This document shows, piece by piece, positions 22,341 through 33,529 of a stretch of DNA of 64,000 nucleotides. Origin of the DNA: Lumbricus terrestris (taxonomy: Eukaryota; Annelida; Clitellata; Crassiclitellata; Lumbricidae). The notes beneath the pieces are model-generated. The model saw nothing but the letters and a program-made list of their open reading frames with translations. It was not told where the DNA came from and searched no databases. Position 1 is the first letter of the stretch. Each line of letters begins with the position of its first letter. The stretch lies in contig OX457038.1 in the NCBI GenBank assembly GCA_949752735.1, positions 59,988,035 through 60,052,034 on the forward strand, read 5' to 3'. Both the position numbers and the translations under genes were made by a program.

Positions 22341-22424
22341 CCTCGAAATGCAACGTTAATTATCAATCGTGAGTTATGGACTTGCTCATTGCTCAAGGTC
22401 CTCACCCAGTAAGTAACTGTCTCA

Positions 22425-22765
22425 GGGTAGACTCTCTTAGGTAGACTCTCCTATAGGGTAGAGACTCTCTTAGGTGGACTATAGAGTAGACTCTCAAGGT
22501 TGACTCTCTTGTATAATGGTAGACCCTCTTAGGGTAGACTCTCAATGTAGACTCTCTTAGGGTAGACTATCTCAAGGTAGACTCTCTAAAGATAGATTCT
22601 GTCAAGATAAACTCTCTTAGGGTAGACTCTTTTAGGGTAGACTCTCAAGGTAGACTCTCTTAGGGTAGACTATCTCAAGGTAGACTCTCTAAGGTAGATT
22701 CTGTCAAGATAGACTCTCTTAGGGTAGACTCTTTTAGGGTAGACTCTCTATACTCTCTGTTACTC
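22425..22765. repeat. GGTAGACTCTCTTAG minisatellite
   Basis: Irregular units of roughly 14-20 bp built on GGTAGACTCTC, about 18 copies with variable spacers, in intron 1. Confidence 0.85.
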
Positions 22766-23529
22766 TCTTTAGCCTACTCGAATGTGTTACAAGGACGGCA
22801 CTCTATACATATATCGTCCATACATAACGTACTTCGTGTGTATTTGATGAATGGCTCAAAGAACACCTTTATGCGCCAGTGAAAGCCACCATACTTTAAT
22901 ATTTGTCGTTCTTGCAAAGTTGATACATATAAATATGAACGTATATATGATATTCACAAAACATATTTGCTAATATATCAAAGTTTATAGAGCACACTCG
23001 CAATAATACAGTATACATATTTTATATTTCTGTACACTGTATACGAATTTAGTTGCAGATATATACATGAATATTTATAAATAGGGCACACAACAGACGG
23101 TCTTTTATCCGCCTTGGTATACGGTTCAAACTCTCTGAAAAGAAATGCACCTCTGTCTGCAGATTCATGGCCTATTGAGGCGCACCGATGACAATGGGGT
23201 CTATTTAAGCGCGAGTCTGTATTTTGGAGGAATTTTTTGATGCGACCTACATTTATAGGTTAAGATCATCGTCGCGCGTCTCTCATTAGTGTGTCCCTCC
23301 GGAGGCGCTATATAAATTTATGGGTATAATACAATACAATCCACATCATTGTTAGCATTGTCGTCGCCATCATCAACATTGTCATCGTCGTCATCATCAT
23401 TATCATCGCTGTTCTTGTTCTTGTCGTATTCATGCGTGCATGGCTTTGGATATTTTTATGTTTGTTTGTTTGCATGTGCGCTTGTAATAGCGGCCCTTCA
23501 AGCTCTCTACTCATTTGTATGTATGTATG

Positions 23530-23825
23530 CATAGGCGTACGAGACGGGGGTCCAGAGGGGGCAATTGCCCCCTCAAATTCGGGCAAAACTGGTTTTCGGG
23601 CAAGCAGACCGAGAAATGACTAAAAAAAGGTCGTCAACTTTTCGGGCAAGTCAATTTTTTGGGCAAGTAGACCCGGGAAATTAGTAAAAAAGTGTTATGA
23701 CTAAAAAAAGGTCGTCAACTTTTTTCTGGGAGAAAGTTAGTATTTTCCACGAGATTTGAGGATTTTTTCGGGCAGAAGTTAAATCTTTGCCCCCCCCACT
23801 GCTGAAATCTCCCGTACGCTGCAGC
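23530..23825. mobile_element. MITE-like element, related to those at 12.4 and 52.8 kb
   Basis: Inverted ends CATAGGCGTACGAGA and CTCCCGTACGCTG enclose C/G-runs and the segment GACTAAAAAAAGGTCGTCAA, which is also inside the MITE at 12394. No target duplication found. Confidence 0.5.
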
Positions 23826-24024
23826 AATTATAGTAGGCCTAACAGCAGCAACAACAATCATTTCAGCAGCAACAACGTTCTTACATCCGACATCACATCA
23901 CATAGCGTCTATTCAAAGAAATCTCAATAGAAGCGCCTCAGGCCTGGCAAAGCAAACTAACATCAGACCAACTTTTAATAAACACACTATTTGACCCATT
24001 ACAGATATCACTTCCACCTGGAAA

Positions 24025-24072
24025 TGACACCATCACCATCACCACCACCACCATCACCACCACCACCACCCC
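24025..24072. repeat. (CAC)n trinucleotide repeat
   Basis: Short ATCACCACCACC-type tract in intron 1. The rest of 22341-24810 outside the listed repeats shows no gene signal apart from the weak Cys-rich frame at 24299. Confidence 0.8.
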
Positions 24073-24814
24073 ACCACATCTGACGCCTTGTAAAAATACT
24101 TGCTAAATGTATAAAGACTCTGTTTGAATGATGACCATTAATCAATTATTGTTGGTTGTGAGCATTGATGATGTCATGTTGGCCTCTGCTACGGGAATGA
24201 TCAGAGGCTAGAAGGGAAAATAGATCGTTGTGTGCTTCCAAACAACAATGTGACAATATTCATACAACTGCATCTGAAGTTGTCCTTTTTTGTTCCAGAG
24301 TTACTACGCCACTGAGTGCCTGTCTCAAGCCTGTGTAAAAGAGGAGGAGGCGTGCGACGCTAATGATCTTTGCTATAGCAGTGTCGTTCAACCTAAACTA
24401 AACTACTGCTGCTTCTTCCAGAGTCAGACAACGCTTTACGCATATCTGTTCTTCGATGTCATGCTGACACTGAAGGCAGGAAGACCGAAGGCAAATCGCA
24501 GACATTTCGGAAACAACTTCCACGTATAACGCAATGACATGCAACTGGACGTTCGTATAGTTACCGTAAGTTACCTTTGGAGGGCTCTCTTTACCGTCTA
24601 AATGGCTGACAGTGCTGAAGTCATGTATCAAGCAAGGGGCGATAAACAAGGTAAAGTAAAGCCAGACAAGACAACATGGGCAAAGTCAGACGAATGTCTA
24701 CTGTCTACCGCATGCATAATATCCGTTCTTGCTTGTGAAACTGTACAGAAAATAGCTGAAGGCGAATAGCAAACATTCCAGATACACAACGTCAGCGTTG
24801 CAAGACAAGATGAG

Positions 24815-25335
24815 GTAATGCAAGGTATATGGTAGACCTATGGTGAGGCAAGGTATATGGTAGACCTATGGTGAGGCAAGGTATATGGTAGACCTATGGT
24901 GAGGCAAGGTATATGGCGACCTATGGTGAGGCAAGGTATATGGTAGACCTATGGTGAGGCAAGGTATATGGTAGACCTATGGTGAGGCAAGGTATATGGT
25001 AGACCTATGGTGAGGCAAGGTTGATGGTAGACCTATGGTGAGGCAAGGTATATGGTAGACCTATGGTGAGGCAAGGTATATGGTAGACCTATGGTGAGGC
25101 AAGGTTGATGGTAGACCTATGGTGAGGCAAGGTTGATGGTAGACCTATGGTGAGGCAAGGTATATGGTAGACCTATGGTGAGGCAAGGTATATGGTAGAC
25201 CTATGGTGAGGCAAGGTATATGGTAGACCTATGGTGAGGCAAGGTATATGGTAGACGTATGGTGAGGCAAGGTATATGGTAGACCTATGGTGAGGCAAGG
25301 TATATGGTAGACCTATGGTGAGGCTAGGTAGGGGT
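24815..25335. repeat. 28-bp satellite, about 19 units
   Basis: Units read GGCAAGGTATATGGTAGACC followed by TATGGTGA. They are nearly identical, with a few TTGATGG variants, one shortened unit and a diverged last unit. It lies in intron 1, about 350 bp downstream of the signal-peptide exon. Confidence 0.93.
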
Positions 25336-25687
25336 AGACTAGTAGACAGTCTTCGTAGAAATGACCATGGATTTAGTCTGTTGTTTATATAGCTCAGTTT
25401 CAAATGTCGCCTATAAAAAGCGCACATGCATGGTCTGAAGAAACGTCAGTAAATCTCTCTTACATATGATTATATATGTAATTGTATATGTATTATATGT
25501 AATTTTGTGTAAATATCTGTGTATAGGATCTAATATTAAAAAGTGACATTCTAATCCAGATAGAAAACATGCTGCAAAGAGTCTGTAACCATTGAGACTC
25601 TGAACCATAGTTACGTGTTACGGGTCATAAACATCACTGCCCATAGCAAACAATCGAATGCAAATGGCTGAGGATGCACTGACTTAC

Positions 25688-25787
25688 TTTCGCTTCTGAT
25701 TGGCGTTATTTGGCCTTGACACTGACAGAGTGAATGCAGGCTGAACAGGATGACAGCGATGCTCCATACGCTCCAGTTCGACACCAT
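25688..25787 (-). CDS. Exon 1: signal peptide of vWA/mucin gene
   Basis: The ATG at 25787 opens a short hydrophobic leader (WSVWSIAVILFSLHSLCQCQ) followed by a polar stretch, a typical signal peptide with likely cleavage after the Cys-Gln-rich end. The exon ends at a strong GTAAGT donor (25687-25682) after 33 codons plus one base (phase 1). This matches the phase of the acceptor at 21349. An in-frame ATG lies 24 nt upstream (25811), but the second Met gives a better leader. Linking this exon to the vWA exons is inference from phase, orientation and lack of any other partner. Confidence 0.65.
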
Positions 25788-26118
25788 CTCTCGTTGGAGA
25801 GAGAGAGACACACACAGATTGAAGAATTGAGATTAATCCTCCGTAAGTCCAACTTATAATAATACGGACCCAAATGGTCGAATCGAAATGTATCCCCGAG
25901 AATATCCAAAAGAGTTTGTTAAATCAGATCCTTGAAACGGCGAAATAGATTAAAAGGTAAACGCCCTTTCCTTCGCACTGCAAACTAAACACTGCACTCC
26001 AATACTGACTGCTGTACTGCCTTTTTTTCTCAATGGCAACCCTATTACACACACCGACGCACGATAACAGACTGATCGCGAACACTCAACCTAAACTCCC
26101 AGAAATCAGCTGGTCGGC

Positions 26119-26126
26119 TTTATATA
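26119..26126 (-). promoter_or_regulatory. TATA box of the vWA/mucin gene
   Basis: On the minus strand the sequence reads TATATAAA, about 330 bp upstream of the signal-peptide ATG. That would put transcription start near 26090 and give a 5' UTR of roughly 300 nt ending at 25788. The motif is seen; its use is inferred. Confidence 0.45.
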
Positions 26127-26129
26127 AGA

Positions 26130-26825
26130 TCGGCATCGACAGTTCGCTGGAATTGACCGTCGCTTCTTCTGCTCCATCCGCCCACCTACCATACACTCAC
26201 TCTCTGACGCGTGAGTCGCCGTTGACGCCGTGTCCGACTAATTTGGCGAAAACAATTCCGTCAACTTAGGTGAGCTGAGAAATCTGGGGGACGACAACGG
26301 GTCGTCGAGCAGCTGTCACGCATGACTGAGCGCGCAGCCGCCACCGTGGCCTGCCTTTGTGTCCGTTACGGGTCAATTCGTAGGCCTACGACTTGAGTGG
26401 GCCGGAGACGAAGACGGCGGTGGTGGCACAGCAGGCCTAAGTGGTGCAGGCCTAAGTGGTGCGTGTTTTATGCGGTTTTTGGAGGCGTTTGAGCTGATCG
26501 GGGCTTAGAAAACGTTAGATGCCAATGGCAAACAGCGAAAGGCTCTCTTGGCCATTGGCCTATTGACACAGACGAGGTAGATGTAGCGTAAGGTATGCCG
26601 TGAAAGGCAAGATGTATGGAGAGGTAATATGTATGGAAAGCAAGATGTGTGGCATGGTAAGATGCATAGCAAGACCAGATGTATGGTAAAGTAAGGCAAG
26701 CTAGGACAAACTGTTTATTAGAAGTTACGTACAAAAATATTTCGGATCATTAAGAGGGTATAGTAATGGGATGATAGAAGGATCTAAACACATACATATA
26801 TTGAACTGCATATATACATACAATG
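26130..26825. other. Intergenic, no gene seen
   Basis: Upstream flank of the vWA/mucin promoter. GC-rich between 26200 and 26470, then unique sequence. No exon-like frame. Confidence 0.4.
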
Positions 26826-27362
26826 CATGCATGCACGTATGCAAACATACATGCATGCATACTTGCTTACAAACATACATACATACATACATACGCACGT
26901 ACATACATACATGCATACATGCATACATACATACATACATACATACACACATACATACATACATACATACATACATACGCACGTACATACATACATGCAT
27001 ACATGCATACATACATACATACATACATACATGCATACATACATACATACATACATACATACATACATACATACATACATACATACATACATACATACAT
27101 ACATACATACATACATACATACATACATACATACATACATACATACATACATACATACATACGCACGTACATACATACATGCATACATACATACATACAT
27201 ACATACATACATGCATGCATACATACATACATACATACATACATACATACATACATACATACATACATACATACATACATACATACATACATACATACAT
27301 ACATACAGACATACAAACATACATACATACATACATACATACATACATACATACATACATGT
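26826..27362. repeat. (ACAT)n microsatellite with ACGC and ATGC variants
   Basis: About 500 bp of ACAT tetranucleotides, like that at 1-440. All six frames are open across it because the repeat contains no stop. Confidence 0.96.
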
Positions 27363-27758
27363 ATTATGTGTAAGTGAACTGCCTGAATCCTATCATCATG
27401 TAATCGCCACTCAATGGAACAGCAGAGAACAGAGTTCTTGGATCCGATTATTTAAAGACGACTTGAATCACCAAAATATTTCAACAATTGAAATCTTTGA
27501 CACGATGCTGGGCTAATTAGTCGAACACGTCGTCTTCTTCTTCCTCGAATCCTTAGAAATCACTGACAATTCAAATCAAAATGATGCTTCACACATTAAG
27601 TCTTTGTCGTCATATTGCATCTTTGTCATCATATTGCATTGTCTCCCGATGTACACACACAACAACAACAACTAACGCATTCCATGTCTTTACTGCCATT
27701 CCATTCCATAATACGTCATGCCATATCGGATCATACCATGACATTCTATTGCGTATGA

Positions 27759-27766
27759 CACTACAT
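27759..27766. other. Left 8-bp target-site duplication of hAT element
   Basis: CACTACAT, repeated exactly at 30145-30152. Confidence 0.85.
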
Positions 27767-30144
27767 TAGGGTGGCAGTGAAATTTTTTTTCTTTTTTTTT
27801 TAAAGTGACACCCCCCCATTTTGTTCTGTGGCATCTAAAACTGAACCTGAAAATGTTTTAAGACAGTTGTGAAATATTTACTGGTTGCACCAGAGGATCA
27901 AAGTTTTTAATTATAGGCATAGGCAATGGGCAAATTGGCAATGGGCAATTGGGCAATGGGCATAGTGTTATTTATGTAAGAAATTATGCTGCTTACAGCC
28001 TTACACTAGTCTTACACTTACACTTTACAAGTTTACAGTCATTAGACTTGTCCTCGAACCATCGTTGCCTTGTTGCTGTCTGGATAATCCTTTCGGTGCT
28101 TCTCAACCAATTGCAGAAGATATTGTTTTTGATCCTCTTGGTCCATAAGAACAGCATTAAACGATTGAATCAACGCGACGCCGCGTTCGGCAGCGTCGTT
28201 GACCACTTTAAGCTGTTGTAACTTACGTTTGCCAGCCAGGAATCCTTCATCTTCCTCCCACGTACTTGGATGAAGCAGCAGGAAGTCCATTGGGATTTGA
28301 GGAGCTTCGAAAAGTTTTTTCGTGTTATGCGTCACAAAATCATACAACTGCATTTCTGAGATGTGCTTTTCATCAATTTTGATTCGCCGTTGAGGGTCGT
28401 CGCTACTGCTCCGGTCCATGGCCTTCACCATTGTCACTCTAACTTCATCAGACACTCGTGAATCAAAGAATGCCAAACCTATCAAGGTTTCACTCAAGTA
28501 CCACAGATGGTTGGTAAAACTTTTCATCGCTGCCTTGGCCACATTCTGATTTGTCTCGTAAGCTGCGAATTGCTTCAACAACTCTAGGTCATTCAATGGA
28601 GCCAAGACAGGACACTGACAGCGGTACCATGCCTTCAAGTAGATCTGAACAACGAAAATGTTAAAATCACGTAGACCCGCTAGTTCGCCAGGTGTTAGAT
28701 GAAACTGAGAGCGGAAAAGATAAATTTTCAGGCAGTAAATTAACTTCGCCATCCACCTAGCTCTGTGGAATACCCCTGGCGCTAGGATGTTTCGTGGATG
28801 ATCATCTGGTGCACCTAGGAACAAAAGAGCTAGGTGCAGTAATTCCTTATAGTCATCGCGTGGCTGAACTTCTAGCAGCTGATCAAGACAGAACCTAATC
28901 ATATCCTCTCTCCATGGTTCCAACAAAGCAGCAACTGACACATCCGTCATCGCACTCTCAGAACTCTCTCTGTCAATGGAGCTCCAAGCTTTTGAAAATC
29001 GCTCAAACAGTTTAATGTTTGGCCCACTGGATGTTTCCATTAATACACTGAAGACCTTTCCAACGATCAGCTCATGTATGTGGTGCCGGCATGCTAAACT
29101 GAGAAGCTTTCGCTTCAGTTTATTTTCCAGCAAGACACAGGCACCAGAGACGAGTCCGGTGTTGCTAGCCGTGGTATCAAATGACATACATTGCAGACGG
29201 TTGGTGAGGTTCCATTCTTCAACAAGTTTGAATACTGCTGCCGCCTGTGCTTCCCCGGTTCCATTCTGCATCGCTGGGACCCCAAGAAGTTTCATAGTAC
29301 CTTCGCCAGACACCAATACCGCTAATCGATCAACTGTTTCCTTTGACGTAAGTGTATACATAGGCAGCAACTTTCCGTCCCAATGAACTGTCAGTGGACA
29401 ATCTGGTGAGAAAGATGCTTGTATCTCTCGTGCGATTTTCTCACGATTTCGTCGTCGAGCCTGTCTGATAGATTCTCGGTTTATTGCCATGTCAGCTGGA
29501 TTATGCCCCAACGATTGAGCAGCAGCTGCCAACACATACGTCGCGTTTCTGTTGCTTATCCTCGTTCTGTCTAGTGCAGCTGCAACTTCAGGTGTGACCA
29601 TGCTGGAGGGTCTGCCACGGCATGATTTCTTGGCTGACGGGCCCAGTAACAGGCATGCATCATCAGCATCATCGTCACTACTGCTTTCTTCACTGCTCGT
29701 GAGCTGGGCAGTTGCGTTCTCTGTCATCAATCTATCAGCCTCCAATGTTTCCAGATTTATTTTCCGCAACTCCTTCTGATGCCGTCGTTTTTCTTGCTTT
29801 GCTAGTTTTGTGTCCACTGGACCCATACTTCCACGCCGTCCTGGTTCTCTCTGTGCAGTTAGGAATTCCCTATCTTCTGGGATTTTGATCAAAGTCATTG
29901 CATCAGCATGAGCTACGTCGAAGAGATCGCCGAGAGTGCTTACAAATGCATCTTCTTTAGCCACACATATTATGCAAAGCAGCATACTGCAAAAAAAGAA
30001 TTAGTCTGGTGCAACGTCTAAATAGCTTCAGATTTCAGTCAAATTTGTTCCTGTAATCCTTGGCCCAATGGAGAACAACTTGAGAGGGTGTCGTTTCAGA
30101 AATGTTGAATTTTTTTTCTTACATTGATATTGGCTGTCACCCTA
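27767..30144 (-). mobile_element. Complete hAT-like DNA transposon (2378 bp)
   Basis: Ends TAGGGTGGCAG and CTGTCACCCTA form an 11-bp inverted repeat with one mismatch. They are flanked by identical 8-bp duplications CACTACAT, the hallmark of hAT transposition. The element carries one long minus-strand ORF with no frameshift, so it may be recent. Poly-T and poly-A stretches lie just inside both ends. Confidence 0.88.
28042..29985 (-). CDS. hAT-like transposase (647 codons)
   Basis: An RNase H-fold type transposase is suggested by VHWDGK (about residue 202), SFDTTASNTG (about 268-277) and, soon after, LACRHHIHEL (about 298-306). The second corresponds to the hAT catalytic Asp/Asn motif and the third to the hAT C..H motif. 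The N-terminal half is charged, with an acidic Ser-rich stretch (SSEESSSDDDADD). The C-terminus has AERGVALIQSFN. I see no BED finger. TTTTTTTGCAG stands immediately before the first ATG, so an upstream exon is possible and the true N-terminus may be longer. Supporting context: it sits within matching ends and an 8-bp duplication. Family recognition is from motifs only. Confidence 0.75.
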   Translation of the reverse strand: MLLCIICVAKEDAFVSTLGDLFDVAHADAMTLIKIPEDREFLTAQREPGRRGSMGPVDTKLAKQEKRRHQKELRKINLETLEADRLMTENATAQLTSSEESSSDDDADDACLLLGPSAKKSCRGRPSSMVTPEVAAALDRTRISNRNATYVLAAAAQSLGHNPADMAINRESIRQARRRNREKIAREIQASFSPDCPLTVHWDGKLLPMYTLTSKETVDRLAVLVSGEGTMKLLGVPAMQNGTGEAQAAAVFKLVEEWNLTNRLQCMSFDTTASNTGLVSGACVLLENKLKRKLLSLACRHHIHELIVGKVFSVLMETSSGPNIKLFERFSKAWSSIDRESSESAMTDVSVAALLEPWREDMIRFCLDQLLEVQPRDDYKELLHLALLFLGAPDDHPRNILAPGVFHRARWMAKLIYCLKIYLFRSQFHLTPGELAGLRDFNIFVVQIYLKAWYRCQCPVLAPLNDLELLKQFAAYETNQNVAKAAMKSFTNHLWYLSETLIGLAFFDSRVSDEVRVTMVKAMDRSSSDDPQRRIKIDEKHISEMQLYDFVTHNTKKLFEAPQIPMDFLLLHPSTWEEDEGFLAGKRKLQQLKVVNDAAERGVALIQSFNAVLMDQEDQKQYLLQLVEKHRKDYPDSNKATMVRGQV

Positions 30145-30152
30145 CACTACAT

Positions 30153-31002
30153 TGTGTGATACCATGCGATATCTACCAATACCTGCCTGACATGCAAACA
30201 TAAATTCATTCATAACATATCATTCCATGCATGGCAAATCATGTCATAGATACATGTCGACCTACTATCGTATCGTGAAATGTGATGTCATGGCATGCAA
30301 TAACTTAGCAAGTATATTTGCTCATTCCCCTCATTCCATATACCATTTCAAATCCCACCATGCTTTCCGATGCCATGCCATGCCACGATGCCATTCCATA
30401 CTCTAAACCACGCAATTTACGTCATTCTATAGTACTCCTTGACTTCGCTTTTGATGTCATGTCATTTCAACTTCATGCATGTTTGCATGCCGTGAAAGTG
30501 CCATATCATAATGATGACATTTTGTACCATTCTTTACAAAATGTATTTGAAATTTTTAGAGCGACTTTTACAATATGGTGCATGGTAGTGTTTACAACAT
30601 CAGAATCCATGTCCATAGACAGATCATATGGTAGACTTTACCCAACTTTGCTTTGGCACAGTAATGTTTGCATTATATGGAAAGCAACGGGTATAGGCCT
30701 ACATGCAGTATGCCGGGTGGATATTTGGTTGGCGCGTATACCATTACCCATGCATACATGTTAGCGTGTCATCTTAAAGTCTGTGAAACTCGTAGACCTT
30801 AGACCTAACACGTGCATGTAGAGGTTTACGACTTACAGAATTATATATAGCTACTTTGTGTTTACATCTATATACCAATATATGTGCAGAGTATATACAT
30901 AGTTTATATACATATATACATATGCGTTCATGTATGTGAAAATGTACAATTATATAGGCTACGCACACATTTTGCATGTATTCATAGAGGATATATATGA
31001 TG
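30153..31002. other. Intergenic, no gene seen
   Basis: AT-rich with scattered CATGCC-type direct repeats (30170-30400). No coding or RNA signal. Confidence 0.4.
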
Positions 31003-31010
31003 GAGAATAT

Positions 31011-32141
31011 CAGGCCCGGTCTTTGGGCAAGGCGAGCGAGGCAGCCGCCTTGGGCCCCGCGCTTCCAGGGCTCCGCGCTGCTGGCTATAAATTTCTTACT
31101 TTGCTAAGATTGACAATGGTTACGCCGCATAGCAACTAGCCTATACTTGTAGTCAATATGCCACTTGAATGTGGTACGGTGATTTTGAAAGAGCGAGGCC
31201 CCTAAATAACTCATTTTGCTTCAATTTTGCGCATGAAAGTCTGCAGACAATTTTTGCAGGAGATGGCAAACACAATGGCAATGGTGACATTCTCAGCGAG
31301 CGTTAGACAAATGCAAAGCAGCAAATTTAGAACATGAATATTTTCAGAGAGGTGTCTAAATGTAAATTTGTCCATTTCACTTTTTGAATAATTGGCATCA
31401 TTAGTGCAATTGGCGCAAAGAAATTTATCAAAAACCAAAGCGTAGGCCATGGTTGCTAAAGTCTCAGTTTTCCGGATGGCGCAAGAGCTTCTCTTGCCAG
31501 TTGCCCCTAAGTGCAAGTGCTCATGATTTTGCATTAGGGCCTACTTAGATGACACTAAATATGCTAGTAGGGGAAGGTCACCTAAGATGGGACGGTTCGT
31601 AAGATGGAACACACCTAGGCTATTGTTACTTTTGTTAGTAATACAGCACAGGAAGCCACTGTCGAGAGTTGCGAATAACGTATCACGAATATTATACTCG
31701 ACCTAACAAATATTAACACATGCTGTTGGCTTGATCTGATTGATAATTGAATTTTCTATGCTCGCTGGTGTTATTATTTTCACACCATTCAATTTTCTCA
31801 ATCTGACATTATGGAAATTATTGTCCTATCTTAGGGGTTGCTTAAGGTGGGACATATTAGTAGGGCCTAAGTATTTTTAATGATAACAATATAACATTCT
31901 CTGAAAATTGTTAAACGTTTGCATGCATCATTTGAGAGTAAAATATGTATACATTATATCAACGTGTTTTCTTTTGACACGAAGCTCTCAAATCTCGAGA
32001 AATTTGAGAAAAAAGTTAAGTGTCCCTTTTAGGTGACTCACCACCAGTGCCATACTGATAGGAAATCAAATAGGCCTACGTAAATTTATGCCTGAGGACC
32101 CGCTGCTGCCTTGGGCCCCGCAGACGCTAAGGCCGGGCCTG
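31011..32141. mobile_element. hAT-like element, 1131 bp, 8-bp duplication
   Basis: Flanked by exact GAGAATAT (31003-31010 and 32142-32149). Ends CAGGCCCGGTCTT and AAGGCCGGGCCTG are inverted repeats with one mismatch. Next to each end is CTTGGGCCCCG. Inside, a minus-strand frame of 107 codons (31211-31534) has no certain similarity. It could be a decayed transposase C-terminus. Confidence 0.83.
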
Positions 32142-32709
32142 GAGAATATCATAACCAAAGAAGCTACATGTATAAAGAGACGTTGTCATACACAAGGGAT
32201 AGGCGATGTGAATATATAATACATGTATACGATGCATATTGTAATGCATGCATGCATGCATAATGTTTCTAATACTTAGAAAGGCATTTCGACGCATTGA
32301 ACTGTTTCGATGTAGACGACGCAGCCTGCAGAAGAAGATCGTGACCAGCAGCAGTGCGGCTCTATACCGGATAAACGTCGTGACTGCCACCAAAGCTAAA
32401 CGCATAAGCAGGCGGACACAGAGAGATAAATAGACGGAGAGAGAGGCAGAGACGAAGACATTTGAACGGAGAAAGGCGGACCGAGAGGTCTAAGAACCTG
32501 TATGGTTTGTGGCATACATCGCGTCTTTGGCACGAAACAGTCGTTAGCCATGCATACGAAATATGCCTCTCGCTGCTGTTGTACCTCGGATACATGCACA
32601 TGTTTTATGCACCCTCGCCTGCTCGTCTTTGCTATTATACTGCTACCCGAAGCGTAAACACCACCTGTATACATATCTATGAACTGTGCTATGTGAACTA
32701 TCTGATTCC

Positions 32710-32768
32710 GAATGAATGAATGAATGAATGAACGAATGAATGAATGAATGAATGAATGAATGAATGAA
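32710..32768. repeat. (GAAT)n microsatellite
   Basis: About 15 GAAT units. The region 32150-33240 otherwise shows no supportable gene. Confidence 0.9.
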
Positions 32769-33240
32769 GCACCATCGTAATCAATTTCGTTTTCTTTGTC
32801 GCCTAATGGTTCGCTAATGGAGTCTAATAATCGTCGTTGTTCTCCTAATTTCTGATTGATCCTGACTGATCATGTGCACACTATACAATACATGCTTAGG
32901 CCTATACCTCGGGAACTAATGAGAATAATAATGTTGTCATCAACATGGGTGCTCGCGCACAGGGACGAGTGGGACACTTGCCGCCTGGAAATTGACACCT
33001 CTTCGATTACCATTAATTTTTTGTTTAAGAATTTTTCGTTGCACTAAAGAACTGATGACGCAAATGAATCAAATAAAAACCAAAGTGAAATTGAGAAATT
33101 GGCATTTAAAAATCTCTATGAAAAAAATACCCATGTTCTCTATTTCCTGCTTTGCATTTGTCCATTTCTTGCTGAAGCATTCAACCGTGACCAATGCTGA
33201 CCATTGTGTTTCGTCCATTCTGCAACAAATCTGTTGGCGT

Positions 33241-33290
33241 CTATGAGCGCCTCTGAGTAGATATCTTGAAGGGGCGCTATATAAATTCAT
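33241..33290 (+). mobile_element. 3'-end fragment of SINE family A
   Basis: GAGCGCCTCTGAGTAGATAT, then CTTGAAGGGGCGCTATATAAATTC, matches the 3' part of the SINEs at 9.7 and 56.5 kb, here on the plus strand. Related tails occur at about 23300, 54320 and 62805. Confidence 0.55.
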
Positions 33291-33298
33291 GTGATTGA

Positions 33299-33451
33299 CA
33301 TGGACGGAGTCTATCAGGGGCTAGAGGGGCTAAGCACCCCCAAGAAGACCCAGAATCTTTTTTTTAACCCTGTAAATGGTATCTTTTCCCGGGCTTAGCC
33401 CCCCAAGAAGGCTTTAGCCCTCCCAAGAACGGAAACCAAACTCCGCCCATA
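33299..33451. mobile_element. Small hAT-like MITE (153 bp)
   Basis: Flanked by exact GTGATTGA (33291-33298 and 33452-33459). Ends CATGGACGGAGTCT and AAACTCCGCCCATA are imperfect inverted repeats. The interior has GGGGCTAAGC and GGCTTAGCCCC, shared with the MITE at 19342. Confidence 0.72.
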
Positions 33452-33527
33452 GTGATTGATTAATCATCAATGCTTCTGTGTTGAAGACTTTTGCAACTAT
33501 CTCTTCGACGCCTGGTTCCATCGAACC

Positions 33528-33529
<2 letters not shown>

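Larger units (their letters stand above)
936..25787 (-). other. Gene: multi-vWA / EGF / giant mucin secreted protein (12 exons in window, 3'-incomplete)
   Basis: I assembled this gene from twelve minus-strand exons, each with a GT donor and an AG acceptor and with phases that agree at every junction. They carry 8395 coding nt, about 2798 residues. Order: signal peptide, vWA1, vWA2, Thr/Ser/Pro-rich mucin, vWA3, EGF1, vWA4, EGF2, vWA5, EGF3, continuing past the left edge. vWA domains bind ligands through a metal site (MIDAS: DxSxS, a Thr, and a TDG-type Asp). Together with EGF modules and a long mucin stretch this fits an extracellular matrix, cuticle/mucus or cell-surface adhesion protein. 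Domain boundaries are mostly phase-1 introns, the usual signature of exon-shuffled extracellular proteins. vWA1 (exons 2+3) and vWA4 (exons 7+8+9) both total 579 nt and share a phase-2 intron at the same place. Seen: exons and domains. Inferred: that exon 1 belongs to this gene (phase match only, 4.3-kb intron) and the matrix role. The family resembles matrilin/SVEP1-like vWA-EGF proteins, but no orthologue is claimed. Confidence 0.85.

Noticed and set aside
26725..27516. Long YICM/IHTY frames in the ACAT repeat (also at 1-483)
   Set aside because: A tetranucleotide repeat without stops opens every frame. Not coding.
27400..27520. Frame ending SWIRLFKDDLNHQNISTIEI, perhaps a LINE tail
   Set aside because: Too short and without the conserved GRP or RRR motifs, so it cannot be assigned.
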